From Berberis thunbergii (taxonomy: Eukaryota > Streptophyta > Magnoliopsida > Ranunculales > Berberidaceae), in NCBI GenBank assembly GCA_003290165.1, contig QNQO01001173.1:62001-126000 (forward strand): 64,000 nt of DNA. The letters are read 5' to 3'. Of this stretch, positions 34,214-46,052 are shown piece after piece; position 1 is the stretch's first letter, and every line of letters starts with the position of its first letter. The position numbers and the translations under genes were made by a program. The notes under the pieces are model-generated. The model did no database searches and was not told the DNA's origin. It saw nothing but the letters and a program-made list of their open reading frames with translations.

Positions 34214-35922
34214 ACCAAGGAATGCCATTCATCAGTCCCAATATTAATTTGTCAAAGAATTCTTATTATATTTGATGAATCAATTTTTGAAAACTTGGTA
34301 TTGTTGGACAGTTTCTGCCAAATCTCTATCATTTCAAGCGACGGCAATTATCAATCAATTTTATAATTGTTTTCTTTTTATGTTTTGGTGTTTGGTTTTT
34401 AGTTGATTGACTGTACGTGTATAAATTTTAGGTTATTTAAGTAGTCTTTATTTTTTAGTTGATTGTTTTCTATGCATGCTTCCATTAAGCTTTTGCATAC
34501 ATACTTTTTTGCCTAAACTGTTTATACATATTTCCATCAGGCTTATGATTTACAGGTGGATACAAAATTTGACCACTTAGATGTAATCTATACGGCCGTC
34601 TGAATCACATGGGAGACTATCTTTGTTACTAATGAGGTGTTTATATGCTCACATTCAAGTCTACCAACTATGAGTGTTGGGGCATACTTATAACCACTTG
34701 TAAGTGATGCATGCAAACATATATTGGATTGAATACTTCTAATTCCTCTTCAATTTTAGGCCATATGGCATCCCATATTTTGACGAAATTAAGTAATAAT
34801 ATACTCATTTGTTAAGAAACTTACGATGAACTCCAAATAAATCTTGTAGATTGAAAATCTGGAATTTATTCGATGAGTACAGAATCAACAGTACTGAAAA
34901 AAAATATGGTTTTATGGTCAGCTCGAAGGATCCTAAAATTGAAAGTGAGTGGTCTATAACCAACCCCAAGAGAGCGTACCACACTCTCTCTGCTAAAATG
35001 CCCTCTCTATTTTTTTTTAGCAAACCCTAAACCATACGCACCAAATAGCAAGCCTCGACTCCCAAGGAATCTGTCATGAACCTGGTGGACGATAATATCT
35101 TATTCCACCAGGAATTTACAAGAATAATAATAATATCAGTGAATTTGTCATCATATAAACATAGGAAGAGTTTGGCTCCGAAGTTTGATCGATGTAATCC
35201 CTTAACACCGATTATAGTTATTCCCATATTATTATTATTCTTGGAAGTTCCTGGTGAAATAGGATATCGTCCGCCAGGTTCATGAACGGTGGGTATAAAA
35301 CTCAAGACGTGGGGATTAAACCACCACAGTCTTAACCATCCAATCAGACTACCATTAACTTTTTAACAAACCCTTTCTCACACATTCAATAATGATTTTT
35401 TTTTATTTTTTTGGCTTTTTCTTATTGAAAATTTTCAAAAACGAATTTTTTGTTGAAGCGAAAGAGAAGAAGTAGAAGAGAAAATATGATATTTCCCAGA
35501 ACTCACTCTCATTTCATCATCATTCAACGCCCCATTTCTTCCTCTTTGTCACCATCATCCGTCACATATTGATATCAAACCAAAGCACACCCGCGTCATA
35601 ATTGAGTTCTCTCATATTACGTTTTTGTTTTTGTAGTACGCGCTTTAACCTTTGTGTTGCACTTTGGTTTAGTATAGTCTCTGAGTTGGTTTATGTGATT
35701 CACTAAAATTATAAAAAAGGAAATTATATCCTAAATTTATCTAAATATAGCACTAGAATACCACCAATTTTTAGAAAAAATTTGGAGCTCAAATGATTGC
35801 ATGTGAGAGAGACACTTGACTACTTCAGATTACTTCACAGTTCACATGATAACTTCAGTTTACAATATTAATAATATGGCGCCTAATAGTTTAACAGCTT
35901 CAGTTTTGTTCTCAAAGTTTTA
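34214..35922. other. Non-coding region of unit 3 with fold-back repeat
   Basis: Nearly identical to 1871-3578. The fold-back repeat is at about 35075-35286. The transposon target site used in units 2 and 4 is empty here (about 34706-34716). No gene is seen. Confidence 0.6.
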
Positions 35923-37383
35923 GGTGGAGGTATTCAATTCGGGATTTGAATAGACTCTGAAAAATTTTAAATCTAATAGATTTTAAAAGGTTTCAAATGA
36001 TTTTACAAAATCCACTGATTTTGATAGATTTTAAATGATTGGATTTTGTAGATTTTATATAATGTTTGTTATGGATTTTTCTTATAAATTCAATGAATTT
36101 GTATAAATATGTTATTAGTCATAGGAAACAATGAAAAAACATTACCTACATTGATGTCCATGCCAACACAAATCGTTAAAAATCTCTCAAAATATCAGTT
36201 AAACAATTGTTTGTATGTTACGAGAATTTTACTTCAAATTAAAAAAAAATTCAAATACATTGAAGATGTTCCAAAACTAATACAAATAACTATTTTACTT
36301 CAAATTGTTATCTCTGCCAACGCCACCTCTCCTTCCGTCTTCTTCTTCTTCAATCACCACCGCCACCTCTCATCTCACCTCCACCCATTTTCATATTCTT
36401 ATTCTCAACCTCGTACCCCTCACCTCTTCTTCTTCTTCTCTGTTCTTTTTTTCTTCTTCTTCTCCTCCTCCACTAGCAAAGAAGAAAAAAAATGAGAAAA
36501 GAAGAAGAGATGAGAAAAATAGAAGAAAAAATTAGAAGAAGAAATCAGAAGGAAAAAAAAAACAAAAAAAAATGAAGAGAGAACAAGAAAAAGCAAAAAT
36601 AAGAGGAAAAGAAATGAAAAAAAAACGAAGAATAATAACAAAAAAAGAAGAACAAGAACAAAGGAGAATAGGAAGTGCGAGTGGTGGTTCAGCCAGCGGT
36701 GGTAGGGCATGGTTGTGTGGCGATGAGGTGGTGCTATTCTTGTGAAAAGAGAAGAAAAGGAAAGGTGGTGGTGTCCTTCAGCCGATCACAAAAAATGGGA
36801 TAGTGGCATCCTTCAGCGAAAATGGTGGTGTTATTTAATAATAGCCAATACATATCCATTGAAATATGAGGGGGGGGGGAATGTTGGATTTGGAATAATG
36901 TTTGTTATATATACTTTGAGAAATGCTAGGAAACCATGTTTTATAAACATGTTTTGCAACTAGGATGACGTGTCATGATCTGGAAAGAATGATGAAATCT
37001 TCGAAGATTTTATGTGTATCTCAAAATTGTAAAAAAGCTCCTCTAACGATGCCACATCATCATGGTTACGAAATATGTTTACAAAACATGGTTTCCTAGC
37101 CTCACTCATATACTTTACACTCACAAATCCTTCAAAATCCACAACTTTAACAAATCCATTAAAATCCACTACTTGAATACCCCCTGATTTTGGTTGACTT
37201 TTGAAAAACATGAATTGAATACCCCTTGATTTTGATGAATTTTAAAACAATCCTCCAAAATCTGTATTTGAATACTCCTAGAATTACATGTTTATTTTAA
37301 ATCCTTAATTGAATACCTCTGAATTTTAATGGATTTTAAAATCCTTCACAATCCATTAAAAATCGTAATTGAATACCACCCCC
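35923..37383. mobile_element. TIR DNA element (unit 3 copy)
   Basis: Same insertion point and ends as 3579-5166, so it was inherited with the duplication. It is about 130 bp shorter because the centre of the pyrimidine/purine switch is deleted. It contains the nested MITE. Confidence 0.7.
36918..37107. mobile_element. Mutator-like MITE (unit 3 copy)
   Basis: Same 9-bp flanking duplication ATATACTTT (36909-36917 and 37108-37116) and terminal inverted repeats as 4703-4891. Confidence 0.85.
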
Positions 37384-38571
37384 TAGTTTGTTTGTACGTT
37401 GGAAACACTTATTGAAAAACTTCACATGATAATTGTATTGTGCTAGGGGGTGAAGAAGCGAAGCCCCTCAGCACCACCACTACATGATAGGTCTCGAGCA
37501 ACGATATTGTCCTCAATTTAGACACCGCCCGGGTATGGTTTTTTTTTTTACGAACTGAACTCAACTTTTCAAATGTTCTCAAAAGGCCTCGTCACTTATT
37601 AAGACATATCTAATCACCTATATTCATCACAGGATGTTGGTCACTACTCGATGTGGGACTATGTTGAGCCAACATCTCCAACAAATTGCATGGCTAACAC
37701 TTCATGATATGGAATTGGTAGGTGTCTAAGAGTTGATCCTTACTAACAAAGGCGTTATGTGTTAGTTTGAATGAACCTCACACCTTGCGAATATGCCGCC
37801 TCTTCATTGCTGAGTTCTAAAACCTCACCTTGACGCCTCACTACCCCAATTTATAATCTGCTTCATGAACTTGGATAACCTCCACTTCAGGAATCTTCAA
37901 TGCCTCCTCAACATGAACTTGGATAACCTCCACTTTAGGAATCTTCAATGCCTCCTCAACAAAACACTCGTACCAAATCAAACATCTCTTTTGTAAGACT
38001 TGAATCATACGTTATTTTATATAGGAAGTATCCCTTAATAAAAATTTAACGAACAACAAGAACATAGTAAATTTATGACAATTCTAGAAATATAAACAAA
38101 TTTCACAACAAATTAGTGACAACGCTAATTTTCATTGAATAAACTTTTCAAATGAGTAAACATTTTCAAATGTTCTCATTGAATAAACGTGTGGTTTGTG
38201 CTTGAAACATTTTGACGTGCCAATGCTAAATATGTGGGAGATGTGGGACATGTCTTGGATCCCCTTCACTACAATATAGGAAATCTTGAATGTCTCGACA
38301 AAACAATTGTAAGAAATTCGAACATTTACTAGCTAGATTCTAAGCCATGGACCTAGAACAACATGTCCTTTGTAAGACTTTAATCTTCCTTATTTGATGT
38401 ATACACTTGATAAATTTAACAAACAACAAGAACATAGTAAAGCTATGAAAATTCTGGAAACACAAACAAAGCTCACAACTAAATGAGTATGCTTCTTTTA
38501 GCTAGCGAAACAAGCAAATTTTACCACTCGTACAAACTACCTCGCAAAGCAACATCCTGATGATATGTTTC
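37384..38571. other. Non-coding spacer of unit 3 with deletion
   Basis: Follows unit 1 to about 38126, then a deletion joins it to sequence equivalent to about 7170, removing the spare RLK exon. Repeated TTTTCAAATG words at the joint may have aided the deletion. Confidence 0.55.
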
Positions 38572-41500
38572 TCACTCTAGATTGGTTCTAACACCTTCCA
38601 AATGCTCTCTTATATGATGCAATTTAGTGATGACTTCTCCAATGTTCTTACGCTCAGCAAGGGATCCCGAAGAACATTCCACTCCCAGTCTTATTGCTGA
38701 AATCAAACACTTCTGAACTGTAGTCCCTTGACTGCTCTGGTTTGCAATGTTGATGGCTTTGTCAGTGATTTCTAATAATATGGTTGGATCCACAATGCTC
38801 CCAACTCGTTCAGGTAAAGCTATTTTTGCGAAACTATGAAGATTTTGTCCATTTTGAAACATGTCATCTATCGGTTTCTTCCCAGTAAACAACTCTAACA
38901 ACAATATCCCATAACTGTAAATGTCTCCTTGCATGGACACTTGACCACCCAATCCATATTCTGCATTTTATACAAAAATTTAAATCTCTAAACATGTAAT
39001 TTAAGCACTTTAGATGTGAAGAAATCAAATATAAATTTGACATAGACCATTTATATATGCATTTATTGTTCAATAAAATAAAAAGGTGAAAATGATTGTC
39101 ATAGAAAACCTTAAATTTGGTAGGCAAATTTAATAAGTTGATATGAAATACTGAAAAAATAAAGATTTCACTCAACGAGCGTGAAATGTTTTACAAAGTA
39201 ACTAAAAATTGTTTCTATCATATCTGAGTTGAATATGCTACAACATCATTAGAAATGTCAGATGAAATGCTAACGAAGTGATGGTGATATGTAATAAGTT
39301 ATGAATGTTGACTACAAAATAAGAAAATATCGTTTTCACATGAAATGAAAAACCTAATAACCAAGGGTTAAAGAAACATATCATATGTATAAGATTCTTA
39401 CCTGGAGCAATATAGCCAATTGATCCCTTTATTGCAAGAGAACTATCTTGGCTTTGCAAAGAATTGTAACTATTGTTTGAGAGAATCTTTGCTAAACCAA
39501 AATCAGCCACACGAGCTATCATATCATGATCGAGGAGGATATTGCTCGGGTTTAGATCACAATGGACAATTGTCGGTTGGCAATGGTTGTGAAGATAGTC
39601 CAACACAGAAGCAACATTAATAGCTATGTTCATTCTTTGTAGGAAGTTCAAGCTCTTCAACTCATCTTGTCTGTTTTTCTTTGGATGTAACCACTCCTCT
39701 AAACTTCCATTGGGCATGAATTCAAAAACTAGTGCTTTGAAATCATTCCCTCGAAAGTCAATTCCCGAACAAGTTGTGATGATTTTGAGAAGATTTCTAT
39801 GTCGAAGATTTTTCAAGGCATTGCATTCAGACAAGAAACTCTTAAAAGCCCCATGTTGTTGAAGATTTATTACCTTAACTGCAACAATTGCTTCGGAAAG
39901 AATTGCTTTATACACTGAACCAAAGCTTCCAATACCAATTAAATTGTCAATTGAAAATCCGTTAGTTGCCTCGAGAAGCTCCGCATAACTAATCCTTGTG
40001 AATTGATTAATAATTAATGACTCTGAACTAGGCTTTGTTTTTTATACTCTTTTTCGATAGCACACGCAAATTAAGCTCAATAGTACAACCAAGCAGATGC
40101 TTACAACAACCACAAGCATAACCACTTTGAGAAATTGTGACGTTCCAGCCTTGTTGTGACTCTGGCATGAAGGCAATTTGAGCTCCACAACACCTCCGCA
40201 AAGCTTATTATTTCCTGTAAGTGAAACCGCAGTTGCATTGACAAAGACTCCAGCCTTTGGAACTGAACCCTCGAAGTCATTATAAGACAGATCCAACTGA
40301 ATTAGAGAAGTAAAATTCTCCAAATATGGTGGAATCTCCCCTGATAACTTATTGTGAGAAAAATTGAGTTGTTTTATACCTTTCAAAGCACTCAAAGACT
40401 GAGGAATACTTTCTGTAAACAAGTTTTGGCCAATAGAAAAGTACTCCAACGTCAAACATCTACCCAACGTGGCTGGTATACTTCCAGAAAGTTGGTTACC
40501 CGAGAGGTTCAAGATCACAAGATTGGTCAAGTTACCAACCTCTGATGGTAAGGGACTACTCAATGCATTGTTAGATAGGTCGAGGATGTACCAAAGAGAT
40601 GGAAGATGAAGAAGTTCTTTCGGTATGGTGCCACCAAGTATATTATCAGAGAGATCAAGTGTCGTTAAACTTTGGCAGTTACCAAGACTAGGAGGTATTT
40701 TTCCATGTAGCTTGTTTCCCCACAAGCTTAGAACCGTTAATTTAGTTGAATTATGACTGAAAGAATCTGGAATCTGTACAGAGAATTCATTGACATGCAA
40801 ATACAGTCGGACCATTTGTGGAAATACGCCAATGAGTTTGGAGATATCACCTATAAGATTATTGTTATTTATTGAAAGGATGCTCAAATTCACAAGGTTT
40901 CCAATTGAAGTTGGGATATTTCCATATAATTGATTTTGATCTAATTGTAGATCTGTAAGTTTGGTGGAGAGATTTCCTATTGAGTTAGGAATTGACCCTT
41001 TGAAAGAATTATTGTTAAAATATAACTCTTTTAAATTGGTGCAATTGGTTAAAGAAGTATTAAAGTGCAAGTCACCTCCTAGTTGATTTGAATTAAGATG
41101 TAGTCTACTAAGACCTTGAAGCATTCCTAGGTTTTTTGGAACATGTCCTGTGAATTGGTTTTTAGTAAGTGTTAACCATTCAAGTCTTGAAGCATTGGGA
41201 AATGATAATGGGATGAGACTTTTAAGTTTATTGTCTCCCACTAAAAAATGTTTGAGATTGGGAAGTGTAAGGCCAATATCTGAAGGAAGACTTCCATCTA
41301 TCTGGTTACCAGCAATTGAGAAATGCATGATATGTGAGAGATTGTAAAGACAAGAAGGAACTTTGCCAGATAAATTGTTTCCAAAAACACCAAACTGTTC
41401 TATGTTTCTCATGTGGCAAAGATCATCTGGAATGTTTCCTGTCAAACCATTTTGTCCAATAATAAGAACAGTAAGAGAGGAGAGATTTCCTAGCAAAGAT

Positions 41501-42072
41501 GGAATGTTTCCTTTGAGTTCATTAGCTCGAAGTTGCAATGAATTAAGCTTTGTTAGAGAGGCAAGCTCGATTGGAATCCCCCCTGAGAGATGGTTGAATT
41601 GTAAATCAATTACGTGAAGTTTAGAGCAATGAGTAAGATTGGTAGAAATTTCATGATCAAAGGAATTGTGAGCTAGAGAAAGGACCTCTAATCTGGACAA
41701 TCGACCAATTTCTTGGGGTATTGGACCATGAAAATAATTCTCGCCAAGCCTAATTTCTCGAAGAAATGAGAGGTTTCCTATGTGGGGGGAGAGCGTACCT
41801 TCAAGCCTTTTTGATTCCAAATCTATGACTGTGACCCTGTCACGATGGCGACGACTGCATGTGACCCCCGTCCAGTTACAGTAGTGGATGGAGTCGTTCC
41901 ATGAATTAAATGCCTTGAGTGGATCATCGTTAATCTTTGCTTTCAAGGCTAGTAATGCCAGATGATCTGGTGCAGCATTGACGTTGGAGAAGACAATTGT
42001 AGTGCGTGAACTGACGTTGCTCCATAGCAACAGTATGAGCACCAAGATTGGAAAGCGAGACCAACTCATCAT
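38572..42072 (-). pseudogene. LRR receptor kinase, subfamily XII type, copy 3 (full gene model)
   Basis: Exon 1 is 42072-39402 (2671 bp), the intron 39401-38961 and exon 2 38960-38572 (389 bp): 1019 codons, close to EFR and XA21 in length. The only break is TCA to TAA at 40042-40044 (codon 677), four residues after the membrane span. The kinase beyond it is open through both exons with GIGSFGSVYK, VAVKVI, DFGLA and APEYG, but the catalytic loop reads HCDLNPSNILL: the Lys of DLKP is Asn (AAG to AAC near 39550). This fits relaxed constraint after the kinase was cut off. Copy 2 has the same TAA. Confidence 0.9.
40042..42072 (-). CDS. LRR receptor-like protein without kinase, 676 aa (from RLK copy 3)
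   Basis: Uninterrupted single-exon frame. Residues 1-22 are a signal peptide (FPILVLILLLW core). An N-terminal cap with CNWTGVTC lies near residues 65-75. About 22 LRRs of plant-specific type (LxxNxLxGxIPxxLGxL) run from about 80 to 610. The cap after the LRRs includes LCGGVVELKLPSC. A membrane span rich in Val, Leu and Ile lies at about 650-672, then YRKRV and stop. It begins at the first of two adjacent Met codons. If expressed, the product would be a membrane-anchored ectodomain like a receptor-like protein, possibly acting as a co-receptor or decoy; that role is inference. The long 3' tail carrying a dead kinase and an intron after the stop could trigger nonsense-mediated decay. Confidence 0.72.
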   Translation of the reverse strand: MMSWSRFPILVLILLLWSNVSSRTTIVFSNVNAAPDHLALLALKAKINDDPLKAFNSWNDSIHYCNWTGVTCSRRHRDRVTVIDLESKRLEGTLSPHIGNLSFLREIRLGENYFHGPIPQEIGRLSRLEVLSLAHNSFDHEISTNLTHCSKLHVIDLQFNHLSGGIPIELASLTKLNSLQLRANELKGNIPSLLGNLSSLTVLIIGQNGLTGNIPDDLCHMRNIEQFGVFGNNLSGKVPSCLYNLSHIMHFSIAGNQIDGSLPSDIGLTLPNLKHFLVGDNKLKSLIPLSFPNASRLEWLTLTKNQFTGHVPKNLGMLQGLSRLHLNSNQLGGDLHFNTSLTNCTNLKELYFNNNSFKGSIPNSIGNLSTKLTDLQLDQNQLYGNIPTSIGNLVNLSILSINNNNLIGDISKLIGVFPQMVRLYLHVNEFSVQIPDSFSHNSTKLTVLSLWGNKLHGKIPPSLGNCQSLTTLDLSDNILGGTIPKELLHLPSLWYILDLSNNALSSPLPSEVGNLTNLVILNLSGNQLSGSIPATLGRCLTLEYFSIGQNLFTESIPQSLSALKGIKQLNFSHNKLSGEIPPYLENFTSLIQLDLSYNDFEGSVPKAGVFVNATAVSLTGNNKLCGGVVELKLPSCQSHNKAGTSQFLKVVMLVVVVSICLVVLLSLICVCYRKRV

Positions 42073-42137
42073 TATTCTTCAGGAAAAGCAGTTTACAACG
42101 AAGGAAGAGACTCGAAGAAAATCATAAATCGATCAGT

Positions 42138-42150
42138 TGATATATATACT
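42138..42150 (-). promoter_or_regulatory. TATA-like box upstream of RLK copy 3
   Basis: Minus strand AGTATATATATC about 66-78 bp before the ATG at 42072. The equivalent run is kept before copies 1 (11133-11143), 2 (about 25317-25328) and 4 (about 56551-56560). Spacing would leave a short 5' leader. AT-rich context makes chance matches likely. Confidence 0.3.
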
Positions 42151-44219
42151 ATAGTGTGCAAGACAGACTTCTGCACATAGGACCAAATTAGTAGCTAGTT
42201 TTGAAACAACTTGACTTGGTATACTTCGGGACATGCTAAACAATAATTTTTGATGATCAAATTGATCAGTAAAACCAGGTTCTAATTGGCCACAGTCTTC
42301 CAAGTCAAGAAGCATGGACGTATTCAGACTTGTGCGACCATTATAAAGTTAAGTGCTCTGCTAATTCGTCTTCAATTGTTACCTGTGCAGGTTGTTGATA
42401 CAGTTGAAGTAGTGGACTATATCTTGACAAAGGAATGCGCTTGATCAGTGTCAATATTTTATCTAATAATTTTTATTAGATTCGATTAATCAATTTTTGT
42501 AAACTTGGTATCGTTGGACTGATTTCACTGGATTTGTATATTTCAAGAGACGGCAATGATCAATCATTTTTCCAATTGTTCTCTTTTTATATTTTAGTCT
42601 TTGCCAAGTGTCTAACATTTCAAGAGACGGCAATCATCAATCAATTTTCTAATTATTTTTTTTTTATATTTTGGTCTTTGTTTTTAAGTTGATTTTTATT
42701 TATTTATGTCATTACAAGACTAATTTTGTACTCAATCAATTGTATGCATGCTTCCACTAAGCTTATGCGTACCTTTTTGCCTAAATTGTCCATATTCATT
42801 TTTTCTTATTTAAACCATCCTTTGGACCACATGGGAGATTATCTTTCTTGCTAATGATGGGTTTATATGCTCATTTTCAAGTCTCTGCGAACTGGATTTC
42901 ATACAAGTGTTTGGGCATACTTTAAGTCATGCATAACCACTTGTAAGTGATGCAAACACATATTGAACCGAAATCTTTTAATTAATCTTCAATTTTAGGC
43001 CGTATGGCATCTCATATTTTGGCGAATTAAGTAAATAATAATATACTCATTTGTGAAGAAATTCATAAGGAGTGCTACTACCTTCTTATTTCCACATCCT
43101 CTTTATCATGTGAGAAATGTTGCCACCACCCTCTCCTGCTCTTCTTGCATCTATTCCTATTCTTCACTATTGAAAATTATATAAGGAATGAATAAAGATA
43201 TATGGTGGTTTCTGGTAGTGGTGGAAAGTGGTTTCAATGGTATTTGGATGAAAGAAAACAAGCGAAAAAGGGGGTTAATGTTGATAGTTTATAGTGGGCG
43301 GTAAGAGTTGTAGTGATGGGAAAAAATGGAGTTCAGGTCAACACCTAAAAACAAACACCATTTTATTTTACATCTTTCAATCGGCAGCTCATTCAAAAAC
43401 AAAACAAATAGTTTATTCAGAGCTAACTCCAGTTAGAAATTAGCTTCTAACCACTTCAAAAAATCACCCTTTTAGTGCTTAATGAAAATTCATTCAAATA
43501 ATAACTTCACAATAAATTTGTAATAACTACTGTGCTACCCATCTTTTCCACCATCCATATCTTCTCTACCTCCTCTCTATCACGAGCAGTATCGTCGCCA
43601 CCACCTTCCCTTCCTTTTTTTTTTTTTTTTCATGAGGAATGGATAGGGATATATGGTTGTTTTGTGGTAATGGAAGGGAGATCTCCATAGTGTTTGGAGG
43701 AGATAAAGTAGGTAGAGAAGCGAGTTAATATTAGTGGTTGTAGTGGCAGGAGAGTTGTGGTAAATAAAAATGTCAAAAAACTTCAAATCAACACAAAAAA
43801 ATACACTTTTAATTTTACAACTTCTAATCAGTAACAACTCATTCAAAAGTGAGAGGTCGCGGATTCGAGACTCGTCAGTTAGGATTTATGAGTTTTCGCC
43901 CGATTATTAGGGGCATTTGTGCTCCGCCGTTGATAAGCTTTTGAGTATTGAATGCAAGCTGTTTAGATAGACTAGACCAGAGCGAAGCGAAAACGAGTCT
44001 TCTTACAAAGTGGATCGGAGTGAAAACAAGTCTCTATGCGACATGGAGGCGAAGAGAATATTAAGTGACAACAATATTGTAGCCTACGGGCCTGGTTTGG
44101 TTAACTCAATAGGGTCAGTCATGTAGCTTTCGAACATGGATTAATAAATTAAAAAAGGTCAACGACCCAATTTGAAAAGAAAAAAAGTTTATTTAGAAGC
44201 TCATTTAGAATTTTCAACT
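42151..44219. other. Upstream flank of RLK copy 3 and spacer
   Basis: Older copy of unidentified-gene exon B at about 42392, reading VVDTVEVVDYIL without the stop of the younger copies. 43070-44215 matches 57480-58680. At about 43855 GCGGATTCGAGACTCG resembles a tRNA B-box; no A-box or target duplication was found. No gene is supported. Confidence 0.45.
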
Positions 44220-44471
44220 TGACAAGATTAAGGCCATGTTGTCCCCTTTCATTCATTCATCAGCAATATAAATATTGTAGTCAAAATACAATAGGAAACC
44301 ACCATACATTAGGAAACCTCCCAAACCAATAAACAAATTACTAGCCATCGGAAAGTTTTCTAACCCCATAAAACTTGCAACACAATATGCTAAAATATAT
44401 TTTCCTAACAATAGGATGTATTTCCTAATACTGGAAGATATTTTCCTAATAATATAATGTATTTCCTAATA
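44220..44471. mobile_element. 252-bp insertion with 5-bp target duplication
   Basis: Relative to the related sequence at about 58680 (TTTCAACTCCA), a 252-bp block beginning TGACAAGATTAAGG is inserted and flanked by CAACT (44215-44219 and 44472-44476). It contains several TATTTTCCTAA-type words. It could be a solo LTR or small LTR-derived element, but the right end is not the usual CA. Confidence 0.45.
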
Positions 44472-44639
44472 CAACTCCACTTTGAAGTTAGCTTCTAAAC
44501 ACTTTAAAAAAATATAAAAACCACCTTTAAAATAAATTAATATAAACTTGCAACTTAATTGATACAAAAATTCTAATCAGCCTTAGTTTGCTTACATTTT
44601 CTAGAACATATTTGAGTTTTTTTTTTTTTATATTTCTAC

Positions 44640-44914
44640 TCTTTGTTGTATTTTAAAGAAGATGGATAAAAAACGTAAAAACACTGAAACAAGACTAAGA
44701 AAATGCCACCAACAATGGCTGGCTAAAGTTACTCTCCTCTCTCTCATTAACAACGACAACAATATAGCAGCTGCCGATGCTTCGCTCAGTAACTGTGCTG
44801 TTACTTCTTCTTCTCTCAAAGGTTAAGCTTTTTTGAGGAAACCCTTCAAGCAAAGCAACCAACTAACCGAGTCTGCAGGCAGGGAACGAACGCACGGGAC
44901 ACAAGAAGGAGAAG
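44640..44914 (+). promoter_or_regulatory. TON1 5' untranslated/promoter-proximal region
   Basis: Contains CT-rich leader-like sequence (CTCTCCTCTCTCTC near 44732). It is duplicated without the coding exon at 58905-59135, which suggests that it travels with the array. Confidence 0.45.
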
Positions 44915-46052
44915 ATGGATGATTACACGAGAGAGATGATGGACCTCAAGACCTTAGTCACTAGAACCCTCGAGAAGAAGGGTGTTCTCGCCAAGATCAG
45001 GGTAACAACAACAATCCCATTGCTTTCTTTCTTGTTAATTGTGTCATTTTTATGATTTTTGAGCTGGGGTTTGTGTTTTTACGAAATGGGTATCAGAGAT
45101 GTTTGTTGAAATTACTAAAAGACTCCTTTTTATTTATTTATTTATTTATTTATGTACGGTGTTTTCTTCCATCAATTCGGGCAAATGTAGGTTTTTTTTA
45201 GTAGTTGTGGATCGAATTAGGAAATGGGTATTAATTTGGGGAACGATCAAGTTGGGGATTTGAGAATGTTTTGGCTATGGGGTCGTTTAGGGGAAATAGG
45301 ATTTGATTTGAAAAATTTGGAAATTTAGGAGTTAGCTGAGGGGAGAGGAATAGAAGGTGGTAGCGCAAAGCTTGAACATGATTACATTTTTAGGGAGCAT
45401 CCTGATATCCCAACTTCTCATTGTTAACTCTGCCACCTCGTACAACTATTGAAGCAACACATATAGCTTTATGTGCTCTTTGCATTACTTACCTTTCATA
45501 AAAATAGCCTTGTATATTCCTCCCACGAGCACCCGATCATATAGGTTGCCTTCTAGAATACCTATGTTTAGATATACTTAACTCTAGATAATGAAAGACA
45601 CGACTCTTCAAGCTCAGTTAATGCATATCTGTGAGGACGCTGGGGTTGTGCTTGATAGATTCTTGTTAAGGAAAGTTTCCTACCACATATCAGTTTGGCA
45701 GCGTGTATCAAAACTCGCAAACGAACTAGTTTATAATTTGAATGGTGGTTAGACTTTTTAAAATTTTAAATGGGCGTATGTGGAAGTTCATATTAAAAGC
45801 AAAATGTGATTGGCTATTTTCAGCAACTATCATTGCTTTACATACTTTCTTGATGGTTTATGGTGAGTTGGATATCTGAACGACTCTAGCCATGCTTTAT
45901 CTATATCTTGACTTTCTAGGCCGAGCTTAGGGCAAGCGTATTTGAGGCAATTGAAGAGGAGGATCGTGTAGCAGAAAATGAGGATGACGTTCAGCCTGCA
46001 TTACTTGGTAGCTGCAATGACCGTGCAAAGCAACTTCATGCTTCTCCTTCAG
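44915..46052 (+). pseudogene. TON1: TONNEAU1 (FOP-like) homologue, 5' fragment, exons 1-2
   Basis: TON1 is the plant relative of centrosomal FOP; with TRM and TON2/FASS proteins it organises cortical microtubules and the preprophase band. Exon 1, 44915-45001 (87 bp, 29 codons), starts MDDYTREMMDLKTLVTRTL and ends KIR before GTAACA. Exon 2, 45920-46052 (133 bp), after a CTAG acceptor, reads AELRASVFEAIEEEDRV ... LLGSCNDRAKQLHASPS and stops at a GTAGAC donor in phase 1. Both exons are open and clearly conserved. I find no third exon (expected to continue with LLSAL-like text) before the divergent RLK segment at 48220, so this is probably a truncated copy; a very long intron is less likely. Confidence 0.85.

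Larger units (their letters stand above)
32348..44885. repeat. Tandem segmental duplication, unit 3
   Basis: Third copy of the repeated segment. The left part is nearly identical to unit 1, including the TIR element (35923-37383). The spare RLK last exon found in units 1 and 2 is missing, because sequence equivalent to about 5920-7170 of unit 1 is deleted near 38126. It carries RLK copy 3, and its right end runs into the TONNEAU1 5' region as in unit 4. Confidence 0.82.

Noticed and set aside
40030..40050. Programmed readthrough of the TAA in copies 2 and 3 to make the full kinase
   Set aside because: The bases after TAA are A-rich with no known readthrough context, and the kinase of copy 3 has lost a catalytic-loop residue.
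43846..43990. SINE or tRNA-like element near GCGGATTCGAGACTCG (also about 58308)
   Set aside because: Only a B-box-like string; no A-box, A tail or flanking duplication could be found.
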